Part shown: piece by piece, positions 18,324-28,273 of the stretch | How the letters are laid out: every line of letters begins with the position of its first letter | Numbering within the stretch: position 1 is the first letter of the stretch | Assembly: GCF_014203535.1 (NCBI RefSeq) | Contig: NZ_JACHJI010000011.1 | Coordinates: forward strand, 143,142 to 207,141 | From: Streptomyces griseomycini | Lineage (GTDB): Bacteria > Actinomycetota > Actinomycetes > Streptomycetales > Streptomycetaceae | DNA length: 64,000 nucleotides | Direction: 5' to 3' | The notes under the pieces: model-generated | What the model saw: the letters and a program-made list of their open reading frames with translations, nothing else | Told to the model about the DNA's origin: nothing | The model's database searches: none | Program-made: the position numbers and the translations under genes

Positions 18324-18356
18324 CCGCCGTCACGACCGGTCCGCCGTCACGACCGG
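18324..18356. repeat. Tandem 17-bp duplication between cobF and cobK
   Basis: CCGCCGTCACGACCGG occurs twice, at 18324-18339 and 18341-18356, separated by one T. The second copy contains the cobK stop codon, so the first is a duplication of the end of cobK. It probably arose by slippage and has no obvious function. Confidence 0.8.
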
Positions 18357-19099
18357 CCGAGGGCGTTCAGCCGGCGCAGGACCGCCGCCGTGTCGGGGAC
18401 GGCGGTCACCCCGTCCGGAAGGGGCGGGCGCCGGACGACCACGACCGGCAGTCCGAGGTCGCGGGCCGCGGTGAGTTTGGCGGACGTCGCCGCTCCGCCG
18501 CTGTCCTTCGTCACCAGCACGTCGACACGGTGGTCGCGCAGGAGCGCCGTCTCGTCGGCCACGGTGAAGGGGCCCCGGGCCAGCAGGACGTGCGTGTGCG
18601 GCGGCACGGGCGGTTCGGGCGGTTCCACCGACCGGACGACGAAACACAGTTCCGTGAGGTGGGCGAAGGCCGCGAGGCCCAGGCGGCCGGTGGTGAGGAA
18701 GACCCGGCGCCGTCCGAGCCGGGGCAGCAGGTCGGCGGCCGCGTGCAGCGAGGGGACCGGGTGCCAGTCGTCGCGCGGGCCCGGTCGCCAGCCCGGCCGG
18801 CGCAGCACCACCAGGGGCAGTCCGGTGACGGCCGCGGCCCGTGCCGCGTTCGCCGTGATGGTCCGCGCGAAGGGGTGCGTCGCGTCGACCACGGCGTCCA
18901 CACGCTGCTCGCGCAGCCAGTCCGCCAGTCCCCGCGCGCCGCCGAAACCGCCCACGCGCACGTCGCCCGCGACGGCTCCCGGCCGTGCCACGCGTCCGGC
19001 GAGCGAGGTGGTCACCCGGGTTCCGGGACGGGCGGCCAGCTCACCGGCCAGTTCGCGCGCCTCGGTGGTGCCGCCGAGGATCAGGATGTGCGGGGACAT
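18347..19099 (-). CDS. cobK: Precorrin-6A reductase, CobK
   Basis: A 250-residue NADPH-dependent reductase that converts precorrin-6A to dihydro-precorrin-6A in cobalamin synthesis, the step following CobF. Diagnostic features are the N-terminal HILILGGTTEARELAGEL dinucleotide-binding turn, VDAVVDATHPFARTITANA, and the C-terminal VDVLVTKDSGGAATSAKLTA. The ATG of MSPHILILGG was chosen because the family begins directly with this strand; the upstream frame is low-complexity. It is convergent with cobF and divergent from the lipid kinase gene. Confidence 0.93.
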   Translation of the reverse strand: MSPHILILGGTTEARELAGELAARPGTRVTTSLAGRVARPGAVAGDVRVGGFGGARGLADWLREQRVDAVVDATHPFARTITANAARAAAVTGLPLVVLRRPGWRPGPRDDWHPVPSLHAAADLLPRLGRRRVFLTTGRLGLAAFAHLTELCFVVRSVEPPEPPVPPHTHVLLARGPFTVADETALLRDHRVDVLVTKDSGGAATSAKLTAARDLGLPVVVVRRPPLPDGVTAVPDTAAVLRRLNALGRS

Positions 19100-19251
19100 G
19101 GCGCCGAGGGTACGGGGCACGGAGGCCGCCTCCGGCACCGGTCCGCCCGCCGTCCCGGTCCGTCGTCCCGGCCGCCGGTGACCGGCACGCGGAATCCGGC
19201 CGCACACACGTGCGCTGACGCCCTACGATGACGCCGGCGACGGGAGGAATC

Positions 19252-20679
19252 ATGGCCGTGGACTTGAGCAGGCGGGGCTACCGCGCTCAGCGGTGGGCGG
19301 CGCGGGGGGCGCTGGCCGCCGCCGCGCTCGCGGTGGTGACCCCCCTCGTCTACGGCGGGCTGCGCGGTCTGCTGCTGCTGTTCTGCGGGGTCGCGGGACT
19401 GGGGCTCAGCGCGGCCGCCGTGTGGTGGACGCTGACCCTGCGGGGTCCGCTGCGCTGGGGGGCCGCGCTGATCGCGGTGTGCGTGCCCGCCGCCGTGCTC
19501 GCCCTGTTCGCCGTCACCCTGTTCTGGGCCCTGCTGGTGTCGCTGGCCCTGTGGGGTCTGGCGGTGTGGTGCGGCCGGTTCGCACTGCGGGGGACGGGCA
19601 GCGAGCGGGCCCGCGTGCGGGAGCGGCGGCTGCCGCCGCCCCGGCGGCCGGTGCTGATCATGAATCCCCGGTCGGGCGGCGGCAAGGTGGGCCGGTTCCG
19701 GCTGCGGGAGAAGGCGGAACGCCTGGGGGCCCGGGTCGTCCTGCTCGACCCGTCCGAGCGGCACGACGTCACCGCGCTGGCCCGGGAGGCCGTCGCGGAC
19801 GGTGCGGACCTGCTGGGCGCCGCGGGCGGCGACGGCACCCAGGCGCTGGTCGCGGCCGTGGCCGCCGAGCACGACATCCCGTTCCTGGTCATCAGCGCCG
19901 GGACGCGCAACCACTTCGCCCTGGACCTCGGTCTCGACCGCGGTGACCCGGCCGCCTGCCTCGACGCGCTGACGGACGGCGTCGAGCTCCGCGTCGACCT
20001 CGGTTTCGCGGGTGAGCAGCCGTTCGTGAACAACGCCTCCTTCGGCGCGTACGCGGCGATCGTGCAGAGCCCCGCCTACCGCGACGACAAGATCGGCACC
20101 AGTCTGGAGATGCTGCCCGACCTGCTCACCGGTCAGCAGGGGCCCCGGCTGGTCGCCCGCGCGGGGGACACGACGCTCACCGCTCCGCAGGCCGTGCTGG
20201 TCAGCAACAACCCGTACCACACCGGTGATCCCTTCGGGCTGGGCCGGCGCGAACGGCTCGACTCCGCCGTGCTGGGCGTCCTCGGCGTCCGGTTGGAGGG
20301 CGCCGTCGACGCCGCCGCGCTGCTGCTGAACCCCGATCCGGGCGGGCTCACCCTCCTGACCGCCCCCGAGGTCGTCATCGAGGCGGACCGCCCGGAGATC
20401 GAGGCCGGGGTCGACGGGGAGGCGATGATGCTTCCGGCGCCCGTCCACTGCCGCATCGCACCGGGCGCGCTCCGCGTCCGCGTCCCGCGCAGGCGGCCCG
20501 GCGTCAGGAGGCCTCCGCAGCGACTGGACTGGCGGCGGCTGCGCAAGCTGGCCGCGACGGTCGGCCGTACGGCGGCCCCCAGCCGGCTGCGGCACACGGA
20601 CGGCCCGCTGCCCCCTCCGCACGAGCCGGCCGACCGGCACGAGCCGACCGGATCGAGCGCCTCGGCCCCGCCCCGCTGA
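19252..20679 (+). CDS. Diacylglycerol/sphingosine kinase-family protein with membrane N-terminus
   Basis: A 475-residue protein. The first 110 residues form about four hydrophobic helices, so the enzyme is membrane-anchored. The DAGK catalytic domain starts at PVLIMNPRSGGGKV and carries the phosphate-binding motif AAGGDGTQALV (about residue 190), then ISAGTRNHFALDLGLDR and NNASFGAYAAIV. The C-terminus returns to a beta-rich domain ending IEAGVDGEAMMLPAPVHC, as in DgkB/YegS-like lipid kinases. The start at ATG of MAVDLSRRG has GGGAGG four bases upstream. The unusual part is the multi-span N-terminal extension before the kinase. The lipid substrate is not known; a phosphatidyl or isoprenoid alcohol is possible. 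Confidence 0.87.
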   Translation: MAVDLSRRGYRAQRWAARGALAAAALAVVTPLVYGGLRGLLLLFCGVAGLGLSAAAVWWTLTLRGPLRWGAALIAVCVPAAVLALFAVTLFWALLVSLALWGLAVWCGRFALRGTGSERARVRERRLPPPRRPVLIMNPRSGGGKVGRFRLREKAERLGARVVLLDPSERHDVTALAREAVADGADLLGAAGGDGTQALVAAVAAEHDIPFLVISAGTRNHFALDLGLDRGDPAACLDALTDGVELRVDLGFAGEQPFVNNASFGAYAAIVQSPAYRDDKIGTSLEMLPDLLTGQQGPRLVARAGDTTLTAPQAVLVSNNPYHTGDPFGLGRRERLDSAVLGVLGVRLEGAVDAAALLLNPDPGGLTLLTAPEVVIEADRPEIEAGVDGEAMMLPAPVHCRIAPGALRVRVPRRRPGVRRPPQRLDWRRLRKLAATVGRTAAPSRLRHTDGPLPPPHEPADRHEPTGSSASAPPR

Positions 20680-20711
20680 CCGGCCCGGCCGCCTCCTGCC
20701 GGCCGCGCGCC

Positions 20712-21485
20712 TCAGCGCACCAGCAGTTGCAGGCCGCCCACCACCGTCGCCGCGATGACCAGTTGCTCGAAGAGCCGCTGGTTGATCCGGTTCACGGCCC
20801 ACTTGCCGAGCAGCGCACCGGGCACCACGAACAGCACGAGCACCGCGTCGAGCAGCAGCGACCGGGCGTCGATCAGGCCCAGGCCGACGCTGAACGGCAG
20901 TTTGGACGTGTTGACGATCAGGAAGAAGAAGGCCGAGGTCCCCAGGAAGCCCATCTTCCGGAAGCCCGCGGAGAGCAGGTACATCGACATCACCGGTCCG
21001 CCCGCGTTGGCGACCATGGTGGTGAAGCCGCCGAGGACGCCGTACGCGCGGGCCTTCGCGCGGCCCGCGCGGGTGGTGACCGCGTCCGGTTCCTCCTCCG
21101 CCTCGGCCTTCCGCCGCCGCCACACCGTCACTCCGGCCATCAGCAGCAGGATCACGCCGATCGAGGTCCGCACGGCCCCGTCGTCCGCCCACACCAGGAA
21201 CACCGTCCCGACGACGACGCCCGCCGCGACCGCCGGGAACAGCCGCCACAGCGTGGGCCAGTGGGCGTGCCGGCGGTAGGTGAGGACGGCGAGCACGTCA
21301 CCGGCGATCAGGACCGGCAGCAGGACGCCGGTGGAGGCGCGGGCGGGCAGCACCGCGGCGAAGACGGCGAGGCTGACCGTGTTGGCGCCGCTGACGGCGG
21401 TCTTGGAGAAGCCGACGAGCAGGGCCGCGAAGGCGAGCGCGGCGAATTCCCAGCCGTCGAGGTGCCAGAGCGTCATCGTGTTCAT
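20712..21485 (-). CDS. Sulfite exporter TauE/SafE-family membrane protein
   Basis: A 257-residue integral membrane protein with about eight predicted helices. The two TauE half-motifs are visible: LLVGFSKTAVSGANTVSLAVFA near the N-terminus and GVLGGFTTMVANAGGPVMS near residue 150. Members export organosulfur anions or sulfite, and many are uncharacterised. The start is the ATG of MNTMTLWHLDG, with a second methionine three codons on. It is convergent with the lipid kinase gene and follows the thiolase gene on the same strand after a 52-base gap. The transported anion cannot be inferred. Confidence 0.88.
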   Translation of the reverse strand: MNTMTLWHLDGWEFAALAFAALLVGFSKTAVSGANTVSLAVFAAVLPARASTGVLLPVLIAGDVLAVLTYRRHAHWPTLWRLFPAVAAGVVVGTVFLVWADDGAVRTSIGVILLLMAGVTVWRRRKAEAEEEPDAVTTRAGRAKARAYGVLGGFTTMVANAGGPVMSMYLLSAGFRKMGFLGTSAFFFLIVNTSKLPFSVGLGLIDARSLLLDAVLVLFVVPGALLGKWAVNRINQRLFEQLVIAATVVGGLQLLVR

Positions 21486-21537
21486 GCGGGGACCGATGCT
21501 ATGTGCGAGCAACCGGCCCCCGTAAGGGCCGTCTCGT

Positions 21538-22725
<1,188 letters not shown>

Positions 22726-22881
22726 GAGGGAGACTCCTGACCGGGTACGGGGAGGCTGGGCCGTGACCGGCGACCCACTTGGTTATCACCGCTAGTTTTT
22801 GACTATAGACCGCCGGGCGGCTTCCTGGGAAGATCCAGGAGACCGCACCGCCCCGCCCGCCGTCCGCTGCCCGGAGGTCCC

Positions 22882-23691
22882 GTGCCCGACGTCCGCGAAC
22901 ACGTCCTCACCGGCACCCGGGGTGCGCTGACGGTGCGCGAGTGGTCCCGCGACGGCCCCCGGTACCTCGCGCTCGTGGTGCACGGCTACGGGGAACACGT
23001 CGGCCGCTACGCCGAGCTGGCCGGCGTGCTCGTCGCGCACGGGGCCGTGGTGGCCGGTCCCGATCACATGGGGCACGGCAGGTCGGCGGGCGAGCGGGTG
23101 CTGATCGAGGACTTCGAGGACGTGGTCACCGACCTGCACACCGCCGCCGGGCTCGTGCGCAGCGCCCACCCGGACCTGCCGCTCGTCGTGATCGGCCACT
23201 CCATGGGCGGCCTGATCGCGGCCCGCTACGCCCAGCGGCACGGCGCCTCACTGGCCGCGCTGGTGCTGTCGGCGCCCGTGATCGGCGCCTGGGAGCTGCC
23301 GGGGCGGCTGCTGGCCCTCGACGAGATCCCGGACGCCCCGATCAGTCCGGCGGCGCTCTCCCGCGATCCCGCGGTCGGCGCGGCGTACGCGGCGGACCCG
23401 CTGGTCTGGCACGGCCCGATGAAGCGGCCGACGGTGGAGGCGTTCGCGCGCGCCCTGGACACCGTCGCGCGGGGCGGCGACGTCGGCCCGCTCCCGTTGC
23501 TGTGGCTGCACGGCGACGACGACCGCCTGGTGCCGCTGCCCGGCAGCCGCGTCGGAGTGGAACGGCTGAGCGGCGGCCGGCTGACCGAGCGCATCCACCC
23601 CGGCGCCCGGCACGAGGTGTTCAACGAGACGTGCAGGGCGACGGCGTTCGACGACCTGACGCGCTTCCTGGACGGCGTTCTCGCAGGCTGA
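22882..23691 (+). CDS. Alpha/beta hydrolase, monoacylglycerol lipase-like
   Basis: A 269-residue serine hydrolase of the monoacylglycerol lipase/lysophospholipase family (serine aminopeptidase S33 fold). The oxyanion motif LVVHGYGEHVGRYAELA lies near residue 32. The nucleophile is Ser107 in GHSMGG, the acid is in LHGDDDRLVP (Asp212-214), and the base is His244 in GARHEVFNE. No signal peptide is seen, so the enzyme is cytosolic or peripheral. The GTG start has GGAGG five bases upstream. It is divergent from the thiolase gene, across 156 bases, suggesting a shared regulatory region for lipid use. Confidence 0.9.
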   Translation: MPDVREHVLTGTRGALTVREWSRDGPRYLALVVHGYGEHVGRYAELAGVLVAHGAVVAGPDHMGHGRSAGERVLIEDFEDVVTDLHTAAGLVRSAHPDLPLVVIGHSMGGLIAARYAQRHGASLAALVLSAPVIGAWELPGRLLALDEIPDAPISPAALSRDPAVGAAYAADPLVWHGPMKRPTVEAFARALDTVARGGDVGPLPLLWLHGDDDRLVPLPGSRVGVERLSGGRLTERIHPGARHEVFNETCRATAFDDLTRFLDGVLAG

Positions 23692-23866
23692 GGCGCCCCT
23701 GCCCGCCGGCCGGGCCGTGTTTGTGCCGGTGGGGCCGGGGCACCCGCGCGTCCATGGAGCGGTTGCGGAGCGCCGCCCGCGCGGACGAGGACCCCGCTTC
23801 GTCCCTCTCCGTCGGTGAGGCACCGTTCCGCACCGCCTTGGACGCATCGAGGAGGAGCAGCATCCC

Positions 23867-24349
23867 ATGACCGTTGTGAGGAGCACCCTGCCCGACGAGG
23901 CCCGCCGGGTCTCCTGCGAGGCCCTCCAGGACACCCTGGTGGACCTGCTCGGGCTGTCACTGATCGGGAAGCAGGCGCACTGGAACGTCGTGGGTCCGCG
24001 CTTCCGTTCGATCCACTTCCAGCTGGACGAGGTGGTCTCGGCCGCGCGCACCCACGCCGACACGGTGGCGGAGCGGGCCGCGGCGCTCGGCGTGCCGCCG
24101 GACGGCCGTCCGGAGACCATCGCCAAGGTCTTCTCCCTGCCGGCCCCGAAGGAGGGCTGGCTGCGCGACTCGGACGCCGTGCAGGTCCTGACGGAGGCGC
24201 TCGGGGCGGCGATCGCGCGGCTGCGCGAGCGCATCGACGCCACCGAGAAGGCCGACCTGGTCACCCAGGACCTGCTGATCTCGATCACCGCGGAGCTGGA
24301 GAAGCAGCGGTGGATGTTCGAGGCGGAGAACTTCCCCGGCGAGTCCTGA
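23867..24349 (+). CDS. Dps-family ferritin-like DNA-protection protein
   Basis: A 160-residue Dps protein. Dps dodecamers oxidise and store iron and coat DNA under stress or starvation. The dinuclear iron site region is visible as GKQAHWNVVGPRFRSIHFQL followed by DEVV, with the conserved His-Trp pair and the later Asp/Glu. The helical C-terminus (LLISITAELEKQRWMFEAEN) matches the family. GAGGAGGAG lies about ten bases before the ATG. Streptomycetes usually carry several dps genes with different tails; this one has a short tail. The next gene, DUF3140, follows 92 bases later on the same strand. Confidence 0.92.
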   Translation: MTVVRSTLPDEARRVSCEALQDTLVDLLGLSLIGKQAHWNVVGPRFRSIHFQLDEVVSAARTHADTVAERAAALGVPPDGRPETIAKVFSLPAPKEGWLRDSDAVQVLTEALGAAIARLRERIDATEKADLVTQDLLISITAELEKQRWMFEAENFPGES

Positions 24350-24441
24350 CCGCCGCACCGCACCCGTACGGACCGGCCGGCGCCCGCGTCTCCCCGCGGA
24401 CCGCGCCCGGCCGGAGCACGAACACACCTGAGGGGCACATC

Positions 24442-24774
24442 ATGGGCGACGCCCTCGACATCGACGCGCTGTGGAACGACTTCCACCGCGTGGTGAACAT
24501 GACCTCGGCGGAACTCGCGGCCTGGCTGCGGGTGCGCGACGCCGGCGAGGAGACGGAACCGCTGCCGGACCAGACGGGCGGCGACACGGGGCAGCACGTC
24601 CTCTCCATCCTGCAGAAGCGGCGTACCGACCTCACCGAGGACGACCTGCGCGTGATGGAGGAGGTCGTGGACACCGTCACCGCGCAGACGGACGTGGAGA
24701 ACGAACCCGTGGCCGAGGACACCCCCCGCCGGCACCGTCTGATGTCGCTCGGCCACGACCCGCTCAAGGCGTAG
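24442..24774 (+). CDS. DUF3140 family protein
   Basis: A 110-residue acidic protein: WNDFHRVVNMTSAELAAWLR ... GQHVLSILQKRRTDLTEDDL ... HRLMSLGHDPLK. This pattern, with the terminal LMSLGHDPLK, is that of the DUF3140 family, small helical proteins often annotated as DNA-binding because distant relatives carry a chromatin-like fold. The ATG is preceded by GAGGGG. Its stop lies two bases before the GTG of the next gene, so the pair is translationally coupled. Cotranscription with dps and the glycosylase-like gene suggests a DNA protection/repair theme, which is an inference. Confidence 0.8.
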   Translation: MGDALDIDALWNDFHRVVNMTSAELAAWLRVRDAGEETEPLPDQTGGDTGQHVLSILQKRRTDLTEDDLRVMEEVVDTVTAQTDVENEPVAEDTPRRHRLMSLGHDPLKA

Positions 24775-24776
24775 CC

Positions 24777-25430
24777 GTGGCCGGCCGCGACGAGCGGGTC
24801 GTCCGCGCGCTCGTCGACGCCCACGGCCGGACGTACGCGGAGGAGGCGGGCATCCGGCTGGAGGACGCCCCGCAGCCGCTGTACCGGCTGCTGGTGCTGG
24901 CCCACCTGCTCAGCGCCCGGATCCGCGGGTCGGTCGCCGTGGCCACCGCCCGTGCCCTGCACGAGGCGGGGCTGCGCGACCCCCGCCGCATGGCCGGTGC
25001 CGACTGGCAGGAGCGGGTGGACGCCCTCGGCCGGGGCGGCTACCGGCGCTACGACGAGCGCACCGCGACCCAACTGGGTGAAGAAGCAGAGTTGTTGATC
25101 GAACGCTGGGGCGGCGACCTGCGCGGGCTGCGCGAGGAGGCGGGCGGCGAGGTCCCCGAACTGCGCCGTCTCCTCCAGGAGTTCCCCGGTGTGGGCCCGG
25201 CCGGCGCCGACATCTTCCTGCGCGAGGTCCAGCGCGTCTGGCCCGGGACCGCCCCCTACCTGGACGCCAAGGCGCTCCAGGGCGCGCGGCGGCTGGAGCT
25301 GCCGCAGGACCCCGACCGGCTGATCGCCCTCGCGGGGCGGACCGAACCGGCCGTCCTCGCGGCCGCGTTGGTGCGCGCGGCCGTCGACGAGAAGGTGGCC
25401 GAGGACACCCTGGACCGGGCCGGTCCCTGA
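24777..25430 (+). CDS. Endonuclease III / HhH-GPD-like DNA glycosylase homologue
   Basis: A 217-residue helical protein of the HhH-GPD superfamily. It shows PLYRLLVLAHLLSARIRGSV (N-terminal helix region where Nth has its LLSAQTTD motif) and the helix-hairpin-helix LLQEFPGVGPAGADIFLREV. The catalytic Lys that follows the hairpin in Nth (GRKTA) is replaced by Ala here, and no [4Fe-4S] cysteines are present, so it may bind DNA without lyase activity or use another mechanism. The GTG start is two bases after the DUF3140 stop. The fold assignment is good; activity is uncertain. Confidence 0.78.
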   Translation: MAGRDERVVRALVDAHGRTYAEEAGIRLEDAPQPLYRLLVLAHLLSARIRGSVAVATARALHEAGLRDPRRMAGADWQERVDALGRGGYRRYDERTATQLGEEAELLIERWGGDLRGLREEAGGEVPELRRLLQEFPGVGPAGADIFLREVQRVWPGTAPYLDAKALQGARRLELPQDPDRLIALAGRTEPAVLAAALVRAAVDEKVAEDTLDRAGP

Positions 25431-25566
25431 CCGGCCCCGGGCGGGCCGCCCCTGCTTCCCCTCGCCCCTCCCCGGTCCCCTCGTTCCCGGGACAACGTGA
25501 TCACCGCGCGGCACAATGACCGCGACGGCCGGCTGCGGCCGTACCGGCAAGGGAGAGGGAGAGACC

Positions 25567-26379
25567 GTGAGTGAGAGCCACACCCCGTCAAGCGGCTCGG
25601 CGAGGCCCGACACCGGTGTGGCGCACAACGCGCGCGTGTGGAACTACTGGATCGGCGGCAAGGACAACTACGAGGTCGACCAGCGGGTCGGCGACCACGT
25701 CGCCTCGATCATCCCGGTCATCCGGGACATCGCCCGGGCGGACCGGGAGTTCCTGGGCCGGGCGGTGACGTACCTGGCCGGCGAGCGCGGTGTGCGGCAG
25801 TTCCTCGACATCGGCACCGGGCTGCCGACCGCGGACAACACCCACCAGATCGCCCAGCGGATCGCGCCCGACTCGCGGATCGTGTACGTCGACAACGACC
25901 CGATCGTGCTGGCGCACGCCCGCACCCTGCTGACCGGCACCCGCGACGGCGCCACCGACTACATCGACGCCGACGTGCACGACCCGGACGCCATCCTCGA
26001 GCGGGCCGCCGGGACACTGGACCTCGCCCGGCCCGTCGCGGTGATGATGCTGGGCATCCTCAACTTCGTCCTCGACACCGGCAAGGCCCGCTCCATCGTG
26101 CGCCGCGTCATGGGCGCGGTGCCCTCCGGGAGCTTCCTCGTCCTCACGCACCCCACCTTCGATCCCGAGGTCGGCGGCGAGGACCAGGTTCCCGCCATGA
26201 AGTTCTGGAACGAGAACGCCACTCCCCCGATCACGGCGCGCGGCGCCGCGGACATCGCCGCGTTCCTCGAGGGGCTGGAGCCGGTCGAGCCCGGCTTGGT
26301 GTCGTGCTCGCAGTGGCACGCCGCGTCCGGCTCCGCCGTCGTGGTGCCCCAGTACGGCGCGGTGGCCGTGAAACCCTGA
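25567..26379 (+). CDS. SAM-dependent methyltransferase, DUF574 family
   Basis: A 270-residue protein typical of the actinobacterial DUF574 (Methyltransf_19) family, present in many copies in Streptomyces. Hallmarks are ARVWNYWIGGKDNYEVDQRV at the N-terminus, QFLDIGTGLPTADNTHQIAQ (SAM motif I), and IVYVDNDPIVLAHARTLL (motif II). The substrate is unknown for the whole family. The GTG start lies six bases after a GGGAGAGGGAGAG stretch; an earlier in-frame ATG 51 bases upstream lacks such a site. The decayed amidohydrolase follows 40 bases downstream. Confidence 0.92.
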   Translation: MSESHTPSSGSARPDTGVAHNARVWNYWIGGKDNYEVDQRVGDHVASIIPVIRDIARADREFLGRAVTYLAGERGVRQFLDIGTGLPTADNTHQIAQRIAPDSRIVYVDNDPIVLAHARTLLTGTRDGATDYIDADVHDPDAILERAAGTLDLARPVAVMMLGILNFVLDTGKARSIVRRVMGAVPSGSFLVLTHPTFDPEVGGEDQVPAMKFWNENATPPITARGAADIAAFLEGLEPVEPGLVSCSQWHAASGSAVVVPQYGAVAVKP

Positions 26380-26419
26380 CGGGAGCCGACGATCCGGCCG
26401 CGCCCGCCGAGGAGGACGC

Positions 26420-27607
26420 ATGACCGCCCTGGCCGACCCCGTGCCCGGTGGACGTCCCGGTGACGTCGAGGCGGCCACCGCGCTCAGCGGTGAGCTGACC
26501 GGCCGGGGGTGCACGGCGTCGTGCTGACCTGCGTCGACACGGCGGGCGCCGGCCGGGTGGACCGACCCGGACCGCGCGGGGTTCGAGTCCCTGCCGGCCG
26601 AGGGGGACGCGTGGCCCGGCGTCTCCCCTTCGACGGTCCCGTCGGCGTGGCCGTGCGCCGCCACTGCGCCCCCCCGGCTGGGCCTGCCCCGGCACGCGTC
26701 CGCCGAGGAGTACCCGGCCCGGCGCACGGAGCTCGGCGGCGCCGAGGCGACCCGGCGCTTCCTCGCGGCCTCGGGCACGGAGGTGTTCTGCGTCGACACC
26801 GGCCACGCCCCCGAGCCGATCACCATGCCGCCGGTGACGCACGAGGTCGTACGCCTGGAGGGCGTCGCCGAGTCCCTGGCGGCCGCCGGTGTCGAGCCGG
26901 ACGGGTACGCCGGTGCCTTCCGCGCGGCCGCGCCGGAGGCCGTGCGGCGGCCCGGGGCGGTGGGCGTGGAGCCGGTGGCGGCCTACCGCACCGGCTTCGG
27001 CCTGGACCCGGCCCGCCCCTCCGACGCTGAGGTCACCGGAGCCGCCGCACGGTGGCTCCCGGCCGGCGGTCGTCTGGCCGACCCCGTGCTCGTCCGGCAC
27101 CTGCTGTGGACCGCCGTGGACCTCGGGCTGCCGCTCCAGCCGCACACCGGGTTCGGCGACGGCGACCTCCGGCTGCGCCGCGCGGGCCCCGCGCTCCTGA
27201 CGGACTGGCTGCGCCTGACGGCCGGCACGGTCCCGGTCCTGCTGCTGCACTGCCGGCCCTGCCGGCGCCGGGCCGCCTGCCTGGCGGCCGTGTTCGAGCA
27301 GGTGTACCCCGACCTCGGGCTCACCCTGCGCCACGTCGGCCCCGCCCGCGCCGGCGCGGTGCTGGCCGAGGCGCTGGAGATCGCCCCGTTCCGCAAGCCG
27401 CTGTACAGCTCGGACGCCTACGGTCTGGCCGAGTTCCACCACCTGGGCGCGCTGGCCTTCCGGCGGGGCCTGGCGGAGCTGTTGCAGGAAAGGGTGGACG
27501 CCGATGAACCGGCCCTGCCGGACGCCCTGCGCCTCGCCGTCCCGGCGGGGCGGGACCACGCCCGCCGGGTCTACCGGCTGTCCGGCGGCGCTCCGGACGG
27601 CGACTGA
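26420..27607 (+). pseudogene. Decayed amidohydrolase
   Basis: The region encodes a recognisable amidohydrolase, but in pieces. A GGAGGA ribosome binding site and ATG at 26420 open MTALADPVPGG, which stops after 35 codons. DPDRAGFESLPAEGDAWP then appears in one frame, PFDGPVGVAVRRHCAPP in another, and RLGLPRHASAEEYPARR back in the first, running on to 27607 through EVFCVDTGHAPEPI and YSSDAYGLAEFHHLGALAFR. At least two compensating frameshifts and one upstream break are needed. The N-terminal metal-binding His-x-His element expected after MTALAD is gone, and the segment after VLLLHC reads RPCRRRAACLAAVF where the family has aromatic and His residues. I judge it non-functional; only the C-terminal 274 codons (from 26783) remain open. 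Confidence 0.78.
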
Positions 27608-27680
27608 GCCGCGTGGGGCGGGTCACAGTCGCCGCGGGGCGGATGCCCCACGAGCGGATCGCTGAAAGTATGATCAAGCA

Positions 27681-28217
27681 ATGTCTGACATGACCGAGAC
27701 CACGCCCGGTTGGCTGTCCTCCGACGATCTGGAGATGGCGCGCGCCCGCATGCCGATCCTGTACGTCGAGGCCGTCCCCGTGCGCGTGGACGACAGCGGT
27801 GAAGTCACCAGCGTCGGCCTGCTGCTGCGCATCGGACCCGACGGGACGGTCAGCCGGACCCTGGTGTCCGGCCGGGTGCTGCACCACGAACGCGTCCGCG
27901 ACGCCCTGCTGCGTCACCTGGAGAAGGACCTCGGCCCGGTGGCGCTGCCGCGCGTCCCTGCGTCGCTCCAGCCGTTCACGGTCGCGGAGTACTTCCCCAC
28001 CCAGGGCGTCACCCCCTTCCACGATCCCCGCCAGCACGCGGTGTCGCTGGCCTACATCGTGCCGGTGACGGGTGACTGCCGGCCCCGGCAGGACGCGCTC
28101 GACCTGGTGTGGTTCAGCCCGCAGGAGGCCGTGTCACAGGCGGTGCAGAGCGAGATGCCGGGCGGGCACGGGGTGCTGCTGAAGCAGGCGCTGGCGCACG
28201 CGGGCTGCGCGGTCTGA
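27681..28217 (+). CDS. Nudix-like protein, DUF4916 family
   Basis: A 178-residue protein of the actinobacterial NUDIX/DUF4916 group: PGWLSSDDLEMARARMPILY at the start, VTPFHDPRQHAVSLAYIVPV, and LDLVWFSPQEAV. The fold is Nudix-like, but the canonical Nudix box GX5EX7REUXEEXGU is not present (VRDALLRHLEKDLGPVALPR sits where it should be), so phosphohydrolase activity is doubtful. The ATG is 20 bases after a short AT-rich patch (GAAAGTATGATCAAGCA) that may be the promoter -10 region. It is convergent with sugC across a hairpin. Confidence 0.8.
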   Translation: MSDMTETTPGWLSSDDLEMARARMPILYVEAVPVRVDDSGEVTSVGLLLRIGPDGTVSRTLVSGRVLHHERVRDALLRHLEKDLGPVALPRVPASLQPFTVAEYFPTQGVTPFHDPRQHAVSLAYIVPVTGDCRPRQDALDLVWFSPQEAVSQAVQSEMPGGHGVLLKQALAHAGCAV

Positions 28218-28229
28218 CCGCGCCCCGGG

Positions 28230-28273
28230 GACCCCGCGGGCGCGTGGCCCCCCGGGCCGTGGGCCGCGGGGTC
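28230..28273. terminator. Bidirectional hairpin between DUF4916 and sugC
   Basis: GACCCCGCGG (28230-28239) pairs with CCGCGGGGTC (28264-28273), with a further GGCCC/GGGCC pairing inside the loop. The right arm includes part of the sugC stop codon. It is well placed to terminate both convergent transcripts. Confidence 0.5.

Noticed and set aside
26783..27607. An intact 274-residue amidohydrolase starting at ATG 26783
   Set aside because: The family text continues upstream in other frames back to 26420, and the catalytic N-terminal part is missing. The ATG has no binding site.
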